Shown here one piece after another: positions 9,749-19,007 of a stretch of DNA of 64,000 nt (positions within the stretch are counted from its first letter, which is position 1; the number at the start of each line of letters is the position of its first letter). The notes under the pieces were generated by a model, which was given only the letters and a program-made list of their open reading frames with translations, ran no database searches and had not been told where the DNA came from. This stretch comes from Blastomussa wellsi (Eukaryota > Cnidaria > Anthozoa > Scleractinia > Plerogyridae). The stretch is from NCBI GenBank assembly GCA_947652115.1, contig OX393567.1:24920899-24984898 (forward strand), read 5' to 3'. The position numbers and the translations under genes are program-made.

Positions 9749-12300
9749 AGACCAAACAATTTGCCATCCTACAGAAATGACGCGGAAAGTTTGAACGCTT
9801 TATTTATGAGATGCTTTAAAAGAGACGGGCTCTGAACATTCAAAAAGATTCCATTCCAGCGAAACCCTGCATGTTCATTTAATTATGTACATTCTTTTTT
9901 TACATCCACCTCATCTATTCTCATGCATTTTCACACTTTCTTTTCTTTATATAATGTTTCTGAACTCACAGCTAATTTACATATGATAATGGTGACATGT
10001 CTTAGCCGCCGAAACGCCATTTTTTTTCCAATTCTAATCTCGTTATAATCTCGTTTGTGACACTCCAACGACACTCCGCGCATGCTGAAGGTGTATTGAA
10101 TAAAATGGCTGCCTTATGATCAAATACAGGATGTTTTGAATTCAGTGGAAAATCCCTGCTTGAAATTGTGAGAATTCCAATGTTGAACTGAAAACAACTG
10201 TTTTTAAAATTTCTCAACGTGAAAATAGTTTTAAAATTCGGAGAAATCTTTAGGAGAGCATCAAAATAAAACAAAATGACGTTGAATTGTTTGCAATAAT
10301 GCCTATATTCCAAAATTTAGTGAACAAAGGGTTACTAGGTTGTTTTGGGAAAGAGCTGTTCGATAAGCTAAGCCAAATGTATACCAAGAGTCTGCGGAGA
10401 TAAGAAACGTCTTCTTTTATCTTTGAGGTTACTTCTGCTGATACTACTGATACTACTACAGTCTTCTTACCTAACTGCCATTTTCACTGGAACTGCTACT
10501 TCTACATGAATTAACTAGTGCTTGAAGGTTCATTAACCTTATAAGCAAACCATGGACATTAGCATTCTCGGTGACCTTGGCTAAATCAGACACTATACTC
10601 TGACTACTGAGACTTACTTGAGAAAGAGAATACAGACAGACCTACATGAAAAACCAAAACAAAGAGCGAATGTACGTACCATGAGAAACTCAGAAAAACG
10701 AAATATAACAGAACACGCTACTATAACAGGAAGTTTCATGGAGCTTGAAGCCACTAATTCCCAAGTTATTCTACCTAGATTATTTTGTTCTTACCGGCTC
10801 AAACAGCTGAAGTCATCCAACTTGTCCATGACAAAGCCACTGTTATCATACTGCGAAAGCTGGTTTTAGCCACTCTTGTTGTCACTAATAATATAATCAA
10901 CCTCCTAGCTGAAAAATTAAACAAGATTGCAAAAGGATCTGTACGTTTTCTTGGTTACTTTATCTTAAAAAAATTTGCTACGCAACAATCATTATTTCAA
11001 ACAATTCAACGTCAACTTGGGACAGGAGTGGGGGGTTTCCTTATTACTTTTATACATCTTTTATGCACGTGGCTTAAATTATATCGCATCGGTATTTTTT
11101 GAAGCAATTCTCATTATCAGTCGAATGTAGCCATTGCCAAATACAGAAAATATATGAGATTACAATGAAAATCGTGTCGTAACGTCACGCTCCCTCGAAC
11201 AGTCCGAATTTTCCGTTATGTGATTTTTCTCTGCAATGCTTTAGAATGTCTGCAAAACTTCGCGGCGTTTATTATTATTAATTAACTGGGGGTCGTCTGA
11301 AACCAGCGTCTGTTTTCGATAAGTTTTTACCAGGAAAACACAGAATTTAAATCGGATTGAATCATCAGGGTCAATCCGTTTTGAAGCATTTTCTTATGCC
11401 GATTAACACAAACTTTGTATCGAAAGCGAATTTCAGAGGAGATTTTTTGCCTGTATCTGTGGCATGTGTGTGGTTTAATGTTTATCATTATGTCACACGA
11501 ATAAACTTTACATCTGCTTAGAAACTACATATCAGTCGCTGTAACTCGTAACGAAAAGATAAACCTGCTACTTTTCCCGTTAATCATTTAAGTCTTGACA
11601 ATGTGTTATCTTTTCAGTCCGACACACAAATGGAATATGTCAGTGCAAAGCCAAATATCGACCTGATTCGAATTGACAAAAAACTGCTTTACGAGAAAAC
11701 TGAGCTCTTAACTCATACTTCAAATTTCCGTACTTCAAATTTTGCTGTTGGACAAAGTTAAAAAAATACGTTCAAAATTCAGTTCAATTCAGTCATCAAC
11801 TGAAGGCCGCGACGGTACACACACAAACGCATCTTCGGTGTAAAAGACTATTTTTCAATGTTACGAAAGCGCACTTTCTTAGATTAAAACGAATTGACCA
11901 TTTAGATCAAACAAATAGAAAGGGAGCGAGACAAAAAAAGCATTTAGCTTCGTTATCTTAAAGTAAGGTTCCGGAGTTAGATGTTACCACAAGAAATAAG
12001 CGAAATTATTTTATGATTTTTCCCAACATAATAACTGACAGAAATCGAAATCTCTCCTACCTTGGGCTTGTAAGATAGCGTGGCTGGGCTTGTGTGCGAC
12101 GAGAAAACTGAAAACACTTTGGCTTTCATAAATTAGCATACAAACTGCTTGCGGTCAGACACTTTGAGGGAGCAAACTGGTTGTAACAATGTGAGGAAAC
12201 AAAAATAAAAAAAATACTAATAGTAATGAGAAGAGATTTAATGAAGCATAGACATGCCAAAATAAGTTTAAAAGTCGACGTTTCGGCATTTGACTGAGTA
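9749..12300. other. Intergenic, nothing recognised
   Basis: AT-rich sequence between a retroelement fragment and the MITE that hosts the gypsy element. Short open frames at 10618-11102 show no domain or splice context. No convincing gene was found. Confidence 0.5.
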
Positions 12301-12459
12301 ATAGACCAATTCGGCTAACGTGTTTACATCCTTGTTGCCACCCAATTCAGGTCATGTGATGATTCATTTGGGAGGTTACAATTGTGCAATTTGTCATACA
12401 CAACTGATCGCATGCACGTATGTACGAACAAAACAATTGTAACCTCCCAAATGAATCAT

Positions 12460-12464
12460 CACAT
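12460..12464. repeat. Target-site duplication, left copy (CACAT)
   Basis: CACAT lies directly outside the left LTR and is repeated at 17171-17175 outside the right LTR. Five bases is the usual duplication length for Ty3/gypsy integrases. Confidence 0.9.
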
Positions 12465-12604
12465 TGTTAAAGTATTGACGAGGAACAACAATAAAGAACA
12501 ATAAGGAACCAACATTTACTGAGAAGTCGCACATGTACAAATATCAAGATGGCTGACTCATCCAAGACCCGTCACTCGTGCCCAGTCCCACACATACTGT
12601 GACA
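12465..12604 (-). repeat. 3' LTR of gypsy element
   Basis: 140 bp, beginning TGTTAAAG and ending TGTGACA on the plus strand (TG...CA ends). It is identical to the copy at 17031-17170. Confidence 0.95.
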
Positions 12605-12617
12605 TCCCCCTTTTTCC
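12605..12617 (-). other. Polypurine tract of gypsy element
   Basis: On the minus strand this reads GGAAAAAGGGGGA, directly abutting the 3' LTR, as expected for the plus-strand priming site. The remaining 258 bases up to the stop codon (12618-12875) are the element's non-coding 3' region. Confidence 0.85.
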
Positions 12618-12875
12618 AAAAAAAAAAATTACAGTAACTCAACGCTAGAAATCGAAAATGAGGCAAAAGCCTGTAAAGTCAAACATAAACTTCCATGACA
12701 TATGGATCCCTGCAATGTCATTGGCAACAAAGTTGTCCATATGCAAATAATAACACTAAAAACATTGTCCAAGATTGAAAATTGGCACGTGCCTGAAATA
12801 AGCTAAACTAGAAAAACGCGAGCTCGTGTTAAGAACTGAAATCAACCTAGAAAATCAGAATAGAGTCAAACTAGA

Positions 12876-15800
12876 TTATTCAGTAAAATGAGCGGGTCTG
12901 TTCACTTCACGTCCACTCCTGGTTCGGTAGGTTCCCGAATTCTGACTGCCGCTAGATGTTCCTGAACTGACGTTGACATCTGGCGAAGAGGTAGGAGGTG
13001 CCTCAACAAGCTCTGGCACCTCATCTGAAGGCTCATCAGATTCTATAACACCTGGCTCATACTTGGGCTCCATCATGGCCATTACTGGGCGAAGATGGCG
13101 TCTATTACGGCGAAGGACTGACCCAGATTGGGTCGTCACCTCATATGAACGGGGTTCTGGTCGCACGCAATTTATACTTCCTGGTAGCCATGTCTTGGTT
13201 GCTTGGTCTTGTATACGCACAGGCTGTCCAGCTGTCAAGGGGCTAAGATCGGTTGCAGACTTGTCGTGATAGTATTTCATTCGCTCCTGCCGCTCTGTTA
13301 AACGCTGGTTGATCTTGTCCTTGTCAGGTATTTGGTTCCCCACCCGGATGGGTAGGTTTGATTGGAGTTTACGCTGATAAAGTAACTCGGCTGGAGAAGG
13401 GAGCTGTGAGTCAACTGGGGTAGACCTAAGGCAAAGTAATGACATGTAGGGGTCCTGTCCAGACTCCTTAGCCTTGGACAAGGTGTGTTTGACAGTCTGA
13501 ACTTGTCTCTCAATGAATCCGTTGGATCTTGGGTATCTTGGGCTTGACGTAATATGTTGGAAACCCCACGCTTTGGAGAATTCTTCGTAGCTTTTGCAGT
13601 CATACTGTGGGCCATTATCTGAGATTAAAATTTCTGGTACTCCTTGTTCTGAGAACACACTTTTTGTAAGACTGACAACTGTGTTGCCTGTGGACTGTCC
13701 ACGTGGTATTTTCCTTACGATGGGGAACTTGGAGTAATAGTCACAAAGGAGTAGATAGTCTTCCCCGTTCCACGAAAACAAATCGGTCCCAATGACCTGC
13801 CATGGTCTTGTGGGCATTTCATGTGGCTCCAATGTTTCTTTGGCTTGTGTGTGTTGACTTTCTTGACAAACTTCACATTTCTGCACCCTGGCCTCAATTT
13901 CCTTATTAATGCCCGGCCAGAATACACATGATTTTGCTCGAAGCTGGCATTTCTCGACACCCTGGTGGGCCTGGTGTAGTCTCTCTATAATGTCATTTCT
14001 TTGTGATTCCGGAATGATCACTCTTTCACCTTTAAGGATTAGACCGTTCTCAATTGACAGCTCATCACGGTAAGCCCAATACTTCCTCAAATGGATTGGG
14101 ACTTGCTTTTGTTTTTCAGGCCATCCATGGTAAATGACTTCTCGTAGAGCTGTAAGTTCAGGATCTGACGAGGTGTCTTGTCTGAGAGTGTCTAATCTTG
14201 TATCAGAAAATTGCACCAGGCACACTTGATGTAGATCCAATGATTCCTTACCGGGTAGGGGATTTAGTCTTGACATTGGGTCAGCAAGAAGCATTTCAGT
14301 TCCAGGTTTATACTTGATTGTCATGTCATATCCCTGTATTCTGAGCAGCATTCGCTGAAGCCTTGGGGGTGCAGCTGTTAAATTCTTCATGTGAATCATT
14401 TCAAGGGGCTTGTGATCTGACTCGACTGTGAATTTTTTTCCAAACAAGTAGGAGTGAAATTTCTCACAAGCCACAACAACAGCAAGCATTTCACGCTCGA
14501 TATTTGCATAACGTTTCTCTGTGTCCGTGAGTGCCCTTGATGCAAAAGCTACAACTTTGCCTTCCTGTACCAGAGCACTTCCAAGACCTCGAAGGGATGC
14601 ATCTACCTGGATAACTGTTTCCTTCTCCGGGTCAAAGTATGTTAATGATACTTCGCGGCAGATTGACTGCTTGATGTTTTCAAAAGCCATCTTGTGGGAA
14701 GGGGACCACTGGAATTCAGTGCCTTTCTTAAGAAGGTTTCTCAGAGGCTCTGACATAGCCGACAGGTTTGGAATGAAAGGGGCCATGTATGTTGCTATGC
14801 CAAGGAAGGTTTGGAGCTCTTGGGTGTCCTGTGGCTCTTGTAAGGCCCTGATGGCTTCCACTTTCTCTGGGTCAGGATGTACTCCGTCTGCATCGAACAG
14901 CATGCCAAAGAAAGTGATCTTTGTCTCCTTAATACTGCATTTGTCCAAGTTGAAAACGAGACCATGCTGACGCGCGACCAACATTAGATTGTGCAAGTTT
15001 GCATCATGCTCTTCCTCTGTAGGGCCATGGACTGCAATATCATCTGCAATACCAACTGTTCCAGGACATTTCTCAAGAATAAAGTCCATCTTCTGTTGGA
15101 AAATATCCTGGCTAACACATAATCCAAAAGGCAGGCGGGTAAACCTGAATCTTCCAAAGGGGCTGTTGAAGGTTGTGAGGAAAGAAGACTCATCATCCAG
15201 CACTACAGACCAATAACCATGGCGGGCATCTAACTTTGAAAATATTGTACTACCTTTGAATTTGTGCGTGACCTCTTCTAAGGTTGGCGTGTGATGATGG
15301 CTTCTCTTGACAGCACGGTTAAGATCCTTTGGATCGAGGCAAATACGCCACCTCCCATTTGATTTTTGGGAGTAAGCTACACTTGAAACCCAGTCAGTGG
15401 GCTCAGTCACTGGTTTAATCACTCCTAGACTGACCATTTCGTCAAGTTCTTTCTTAATATCATCCTTGATGTGAATTGGGCATTTTCGAGGGGCATGCAC
15501 TACAGGTGGTACGTCTGGGTCTGTAATAATGTGGTACTCTCCTTCGAATTTGCCAATACCATTAAACCGATCAGGATACAGCAGGTGAAGGTCGCTCTTA
15601 TCCTTAATTGTTGGGTAAGGCATCTTGGTGGTATAAATACCACAATGCAGTTCCACTAACTGAAGCTCACAGGAAGTGGGAAGGCCACATATAGCTGGGC
15701 CATCAACATCAGCAACATAAAACCTTGCATTAGTTTTTTTGTCACCATATGAACATTTGATGGAACATACCCCGTGCTGTGGTATTGGTGTGCCATTGTA

Positions 15801-16910
15801 AGCAATCAATTTGGTGTGGGTATGTGTTGTGTCTGTTGGAAGGCCATGCTCGTTCACATGTTCTGGAAACATATTTCTAAAAATTCGTAAGGGCAAATTA
15901 TTTCCCTGTGCACCAGTATCCACTTTTACTTTGAGCATAGATTTGGGGTGGTCAATGTTTGGTAGTTCAACATGAACTTTTGCAAAGGCTTCATCTCGTG
16001 TTAAATTCACAGTGGAGCTGTCAATCTGAATGGACTCAAACAACAACTCATCAAAACTAGAACTCGACTCCTCGACTACATGTACCCTACTCTGACCTGA
16101 TTTGTCATGAGGCTTTCTGCCTTCGGGTGGCTTGGATTTCCGGTCATGACCTTGTTTATTTCTGCAGACTTGTTCCCAGTGGTTCCACTGATTGCATTTC
16201 CTGCATCTTGTGCCTTGGGCTGGGCATTTTTTATCATGGTTAAGTCCACATTTTCCACACCGGGGATTGGCATTTTGTCTAACAGCATCAATGTTGGTTT
16301 CGCGACCACGTGTGGATGTACCTTGTTGCTCGAGAGATTTCATGTCATTAACTGTGGCCTCTCTTTTCCTAGCAATGTCCATTGCCTTGTCGAGTTTCAG
16401 TTTCTCATCTTTTCCTAAAAGGGCCTCCTGCACCTTGCGTTCCTTGGTGCCAATAATTAGCTGTTCAATAAGACGATCCTCTATTTCGCCTTCGCCAAAC
16501 CGGCACTTCTGTGCTTGTATTTTACATCTGGCCATGAACGAATCTACAGATTCATCATCAGACTGTCTGAATCCTTGTAACTGGTATCGGGCAATGCGAA
16601 AGTTCGACTTTGGTTCTAAATACGCTGTGAATTTGTCGAATATCACGTCAGTTTTCTGCTTTTCTTCTTCGCTAAGCTCGAAAGAGTTGAAAATCTTCCG
16701 GCCTTCCTCCCCAATCCACAGTAAGATGTATGTTGCCTTGACTTTCTCGTCTTTCTGGCTTAAAGGCCCGTCAAAGATCAGCTGACAATATTGCTTGAAA
16801 CTTTTGAATCCAGTAGGTAGGTCAGACCCATTCCAATCCATCTGAGGCGGCTGAATTCCGGAGAGCTCGCCCATGTTTGCAAAGTAAGGTGTTGGCCGGT
16901 AGAATTGCAA
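12876..16910 (-). CDS. Gypsy gag-pol polyprotein
   Basis: A single 1,344-residue frame. Gag occupies about residues 1-215, followed by two CCHC-type zinc knuckles at about 218-249. An aspartic protease has DTGA at 331-334. The reverse transcriptase spans about 470-650; its catalytic box reads IADD at 621-624, with Ile where Tyr, Phe or Val is more usual. RNase H follows with VDAS near 769. The integrase has an HHCC finger at about 979-1015 and catalytic D1043, D1098 and E1134, with exactly 35 residues between the last Asp and the Glu. There is no chromodomain motif and no stop or frameshift, so all enzymatic functions appear encodable. Minus-strand expression would start in the LTR at 17031-17170. 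The many short plus-strand frames inside it are shadows. Confidence 0.97.
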   Translation of the reverse strand: MQFYRPTPYFANMGELSGIQPPQMDWNGSDLPTGFKSFKQYCQLIFDGPLSQKDEKVKATYILLWIGEEGRKIFNSFELSEEEKQKTDVIFDKFTAYLEPKSNFRIARYQLQGFRQSDDESVDSFMARCKIQAQKCRFGEGEIEDRLIEQLIIGTKERKVQEALLGKDEKLKLDKAMDIARKREATVNDMKSLEQQGTSTRGRETNIDAVRQNANPRCGKCGLNHDKKCPAQGTRCRKCNQWNHWEQVCRNKQGHDRKSKPPEGRKPHDKSGQSRVHVVEESSSSFDELLFESIQIDSSTVNLTRDEAFAKVHVELPNIDHPKSMLKVKVDTGAQGNNLPLRIFRNMFPEHVNEHGLPTDTTHTHTKLIAYNGTPIPQHGVCSIKCSYGDKKTNARFYVADVDGPAICGLPTSCELQLVELHCGIYTTKMPYPTIKDKSDLHLLYPDRFNGIGKFEGEYHIITDPDVPPVVHAPRKCPIHIKDDIKKELDEMVSLGVIKPVTEPTDWVSSVAYSQKSNGRWRICLDPKDLNRAVKRSHHHTPTLEEVTHKFKGSTIFSKLDARHGYWSVVLDDESSFLTTFNSPFGRFRFTRLPFGLCVSQDIFQQKMDFILEKCPGTVGIADDIAVHGPTEEEHDANLHNLMLVARQHGLVFNLDKCSIKETKITFFGMLFDADGVHPDPEKVEAIRALQEPQDTQELQTFLGIATYMAPFIPNLSAMSEPLRNLLKKGTEFQWSPSHKMAFENIKQSICREVSLTYFDPEKETVIQVDASLRGLGSALVQEGKVVAFASRALTDTEKRYANIEREMLAVVVACEKFHSYLFGKKFTVESDHKPLEMIHMKNLTAAPPRLQRMLLRIQGYDMTIKYKPGTEMLLADPMSRLNPLPGKESLDLHQVCLVQFSDTRLDTLRQDTSSDPELTALREVIYHGWPEKQKQVPIHLRKYWAYRDELSIENGLILKGERVIIPESQRNDIIERLHQAHQGVEKCQLRAKSCVFWPGINKEIEARVQKCEVCQESQHTQAKETLEPHEMPTRPWQVIGTDLFSWNGEDYLLLCDYYSKFPIVRKIPRGQSTGNTVVSLTKSVFSEQGVPEILISDNGPQYDCKSYEEFSKAWGFQHITSSPRYPRSNGFIERQVQTVKHTLSKAKESGQDPYMSLLCLRSTPVDSQLPSPAELLYQRKLQSNLPIRVGNQIPDKDKINQRLTERQERMKYYHDKSATDLSPLTAGQPVRIQDQATKTWLPGSINCVRPEPRSYEVTTQSGSVLRRNRRHLRPVMAMMEPKYEPGVIESDEPSDEVPELVEAPPTSSPDVNVSSGTSSGSQNSGTYRTRSGREVNRPAHFTE

Positions 16911-17010
16911 AAATACTCGGCTGCACGCTACGAAGCGTTGACTTCTGAATCTTCGTTCATCGGGTGCATCTACACAATTCAGACATCGAAATCTCGCTGG
17001 GCGTGTTCTA

Positions 17011-17028
17011 CTATCCCACCGCTGCCAC
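17011..17028 (-). other. Candidate primer-binding site
   Basis: Three bases inside the 5' LTR the minus strand reads TGGCAGCGGTGGGATAG, starting with the TGG complementary to a tRNA CCA end. I did not assign the tRNA species. Confidence 0.6.
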
Positions 17029-17030
17029 TA

Positions 17031-17170
17031 TGTTAAAGTATTGACGAGGAACAACAATAAAGAACAATAAGGAACCAACATTTACTGAGAAGTCGCACAT
17101 GTACAAATATCAAGATGGCTGACTCATCCAAGACCCGTCACTCGTGCCCAGTCCCACACATACTGTGACA
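17031..17170 (-). repeat. 5' LTR of gypsy element
   Basis: 140 bp, identical to 12465-12604. It should carry promoter and polyadenylation signals for the minus-strand element. CACAT at 17171-17175 is the second target-site duplication. Confidence 0.95.
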
Positions 17171-17469
17171 CACATGACCTGAATTGGGTAGCAACAAGGA
17201 GGTATACACGTTAGCCGAATAGGTCTATGCTCCAGATTCGGCATAAACCTACAAATCACATAGAAATTTGATTCCTTGGACAAATACTTTTGCATGGACA
17301 GAGTAAGTTTGCCCGTTTAAGTTCGGTTGAAGATTTTGAATAAAAAGTATTTCTTTGGTGAGACAGTCTAATTTGTTGTCACGCTTAGAAGGCACGTGAA
17401 ACTGATCCAACGGACACGCAGGCGTTGGAGCATTCAATTCATTGTGTCCGTTTAAGCAATGTTTGTGTA

Positions 17470-17634
17470 TAGATGGTTTTCACTTGCGTGATAAGGCGGC
17501 CATATTGGTGGACAAACAATACAAAATTGTTGCGCAAAATTTGCATAAAAATAGAGTTTAGTTCCCAAAGGAGAGAAAGTCTATTGTTCTAGTCCACCAA
17601 TATGGCCGTCGTGACGTCACGTGAAAACGATCTA
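17470..17634. mobile_element. MITE with ~40 bp terminal inverted repeats
   Basis: The ends read TAGATGGTTTTCAC...CGGCCATATTGGTGGAC and its complement, over about 42 bases with few mismatches. The interior is non-coding. The end style (GTTTTCAC...GTGACGTCACG) resembles the element at 41670-41820. Confidence 0.7.
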
Positions 17635-17669
17635 TAGACGTGCACGAAGATTTCTGTACGTTTATTTAA

Positions 17670-17852
17670 GCAACAGACCACAGGTTTCTATGGTTTATAA
17701 GCTGATAAACCACGCGGGATGTTGGCAGAACACGAGAAGAATTTGTAAATCACGAGCCGCAGGCGAGTGATTTACGAATTCTTCGAGAGTTCTTCCAACA
17801 TCCCACAAGTGGTTTATCAGCCTATAAACCATAGAAACTTGTGGTCTATTGC
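17670..17852. mobile_element. Long palindromic MITE
   Basis: Two arms of about 85 bases starting GCAACAGACCACAGGTTTC are complementary with few mismatches around a short GC-rich loop (GAGCCGCAGGC region). It has no coding capacity and is a typical foldback MITE. Confidence 0.75.
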
Positions 17853-18590
17853 TTTTATAAAATAATTCAGAAGACGCGCGATTTGTCCATGAGTTTACTG
17901 GCACAATAAACAATAGCTGATTGACCAATCAGAGCGCGCGCATTGATTTGGTTATTATATAATGTCCATTAACCCATTCATAATAATATAAATACAGGGA
18001 AATTCTGATTACTCTAATCCAAGATTTCTTGCCTCCCACTTTCATTTGCTTCACTCAGGTCAACACTCCAATTTTAACATCAATTTCTCCCCCCTTGGAG
18101 GTTCTATAAATCGGAATTCAGCTGTATCGCTATTACTCGACGGAAAACCATGGGTCAGTGCCATTCCTACGTTTTCGCCGGCTCAAACACTTATCATTCA
18201 ATAACAAGGGGTTAAAACGTGTATTTTAGTGTTTGTCGGTGAATTAATTTTTTACACGTTCTCGCTTTATAAAATATTTCAAGTGTAAATTTATACCGGT
18301 TCGCTAACAACATATAGACCTTACGATGTGACGTTACGCCCTACCTAATATTCATATATGGAACATGACAGGTGAATTCTAATTAATTATAATTATTGTA
18401 AACAGTAATTCCCGATAACTGCCGGAAACATTGTGAAATAGATCGCCTCTCCCGGAATGGGCTCCTTTACTCAGTTTAATTTTTTTATTTCAATTTTTCA
18501 GTCTGGGTTGAAATTTCAGCTCCACAGAACTCCTTTCGTGTCCACTATGACTAGGCTCATGACTGTTAAGGTTCAAAAAGTCAAAAGCCG
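17853..18590. other. Intergenic, nothing recognised
   Basis: AT-rich sequence downstream of the four-exon GPCR. No gene or clear repeat was seen. Confidence 0.45.
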
Positions 18591-18599
18591 AAAGCCATA

Positions 18600-18845
18600 T
18601 AAATTGATGAAACTTTAAAATGATATAGAGCGGTTTTGATGATCAATCAATCGCTGGTGGACTGAAACTATTCATAGGGGCTGTTACTATGACTGATGTA
18701 ACTTGATTACTATATGCCTTAATTACATATCCAGGATAATCTTTATTATTTCAGTTTTTTTTTGTTTTTATTTAAAGTAAAGCTTTCGCAACACTGTATG
18801 TATTTATTGTCATGCAAATAAAGCAAATTGTTGTTGTTGTTGATC
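18600..18845 (+). mobile_element. LINE-like 3' end with (GTT)n tail
   Basis: The stretch ends in TGCAAATAAAGCAAA and then repeated GTT, a common non-LTR retrotransposon terminus. A reversed tail of the same kind occurs at about 35300-35350 inside a chitinase intron. Confidence 0.45.
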
Positions 18846-19007
18846 TATGTCAGCGAGTGTTTTTCAAACTCTTCTCATGTGTCTCATGTTCGTCTACGAG
18901 GGCAAACAGTGAAAACAAGTTAAAAATTAAGATTTTTTGACCAAAATTACAGCAAAATCGCCGCGGTATTTTCCCTTCAACACCTCATAGTGATAGGAAC
19001 AAATACA

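Larger units (their letters stand above)
12465..17170 (-). mobile_element. Full-length Ty3/gypsy LTR retrotransposon
   Basis: A 4,706-bp element with 140-bp LTRs, a 5-bp CACAT target duplication, a candidate primer-binding site, a polypurine tract and one uninterrupted gag-pol frame. The two LTRs are identical over all 140 bases by eye, so insertion is recent on an evolutionary scale. It is transcribed on the minus strand, so the 5' LTR is the right-hand one. No envelope gene is present. The domain order protease, RT, RNase H, integrase defines Ty3/gypsy. Confidence 0.96.
12301..17228. mobile_element. Palindromic MITE split by the gypsy insertion
   Basis: The outer arms are 12301-12385 on the left, and 12432-12464 plus 17176-17228 on the right. 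Both read inward from ATAGACC, and are complementary over about 85 bases with few mismatches. Without the gypsy element and its 5-base duplication, the MITE is about 217 bp. It has no coding capacity. The arms contain TTCGGCTAACGTGT and ACCCAATTCAGGTCATGTG. Confidence 0.8.

Noticed and set aside
12973..16785. Many open frames on the plus strand and in other frames across the gypsy element
   Set aside because: They overlap the 1,344-codon gag-pol, show no domains and are antisense or off-frame shadows.
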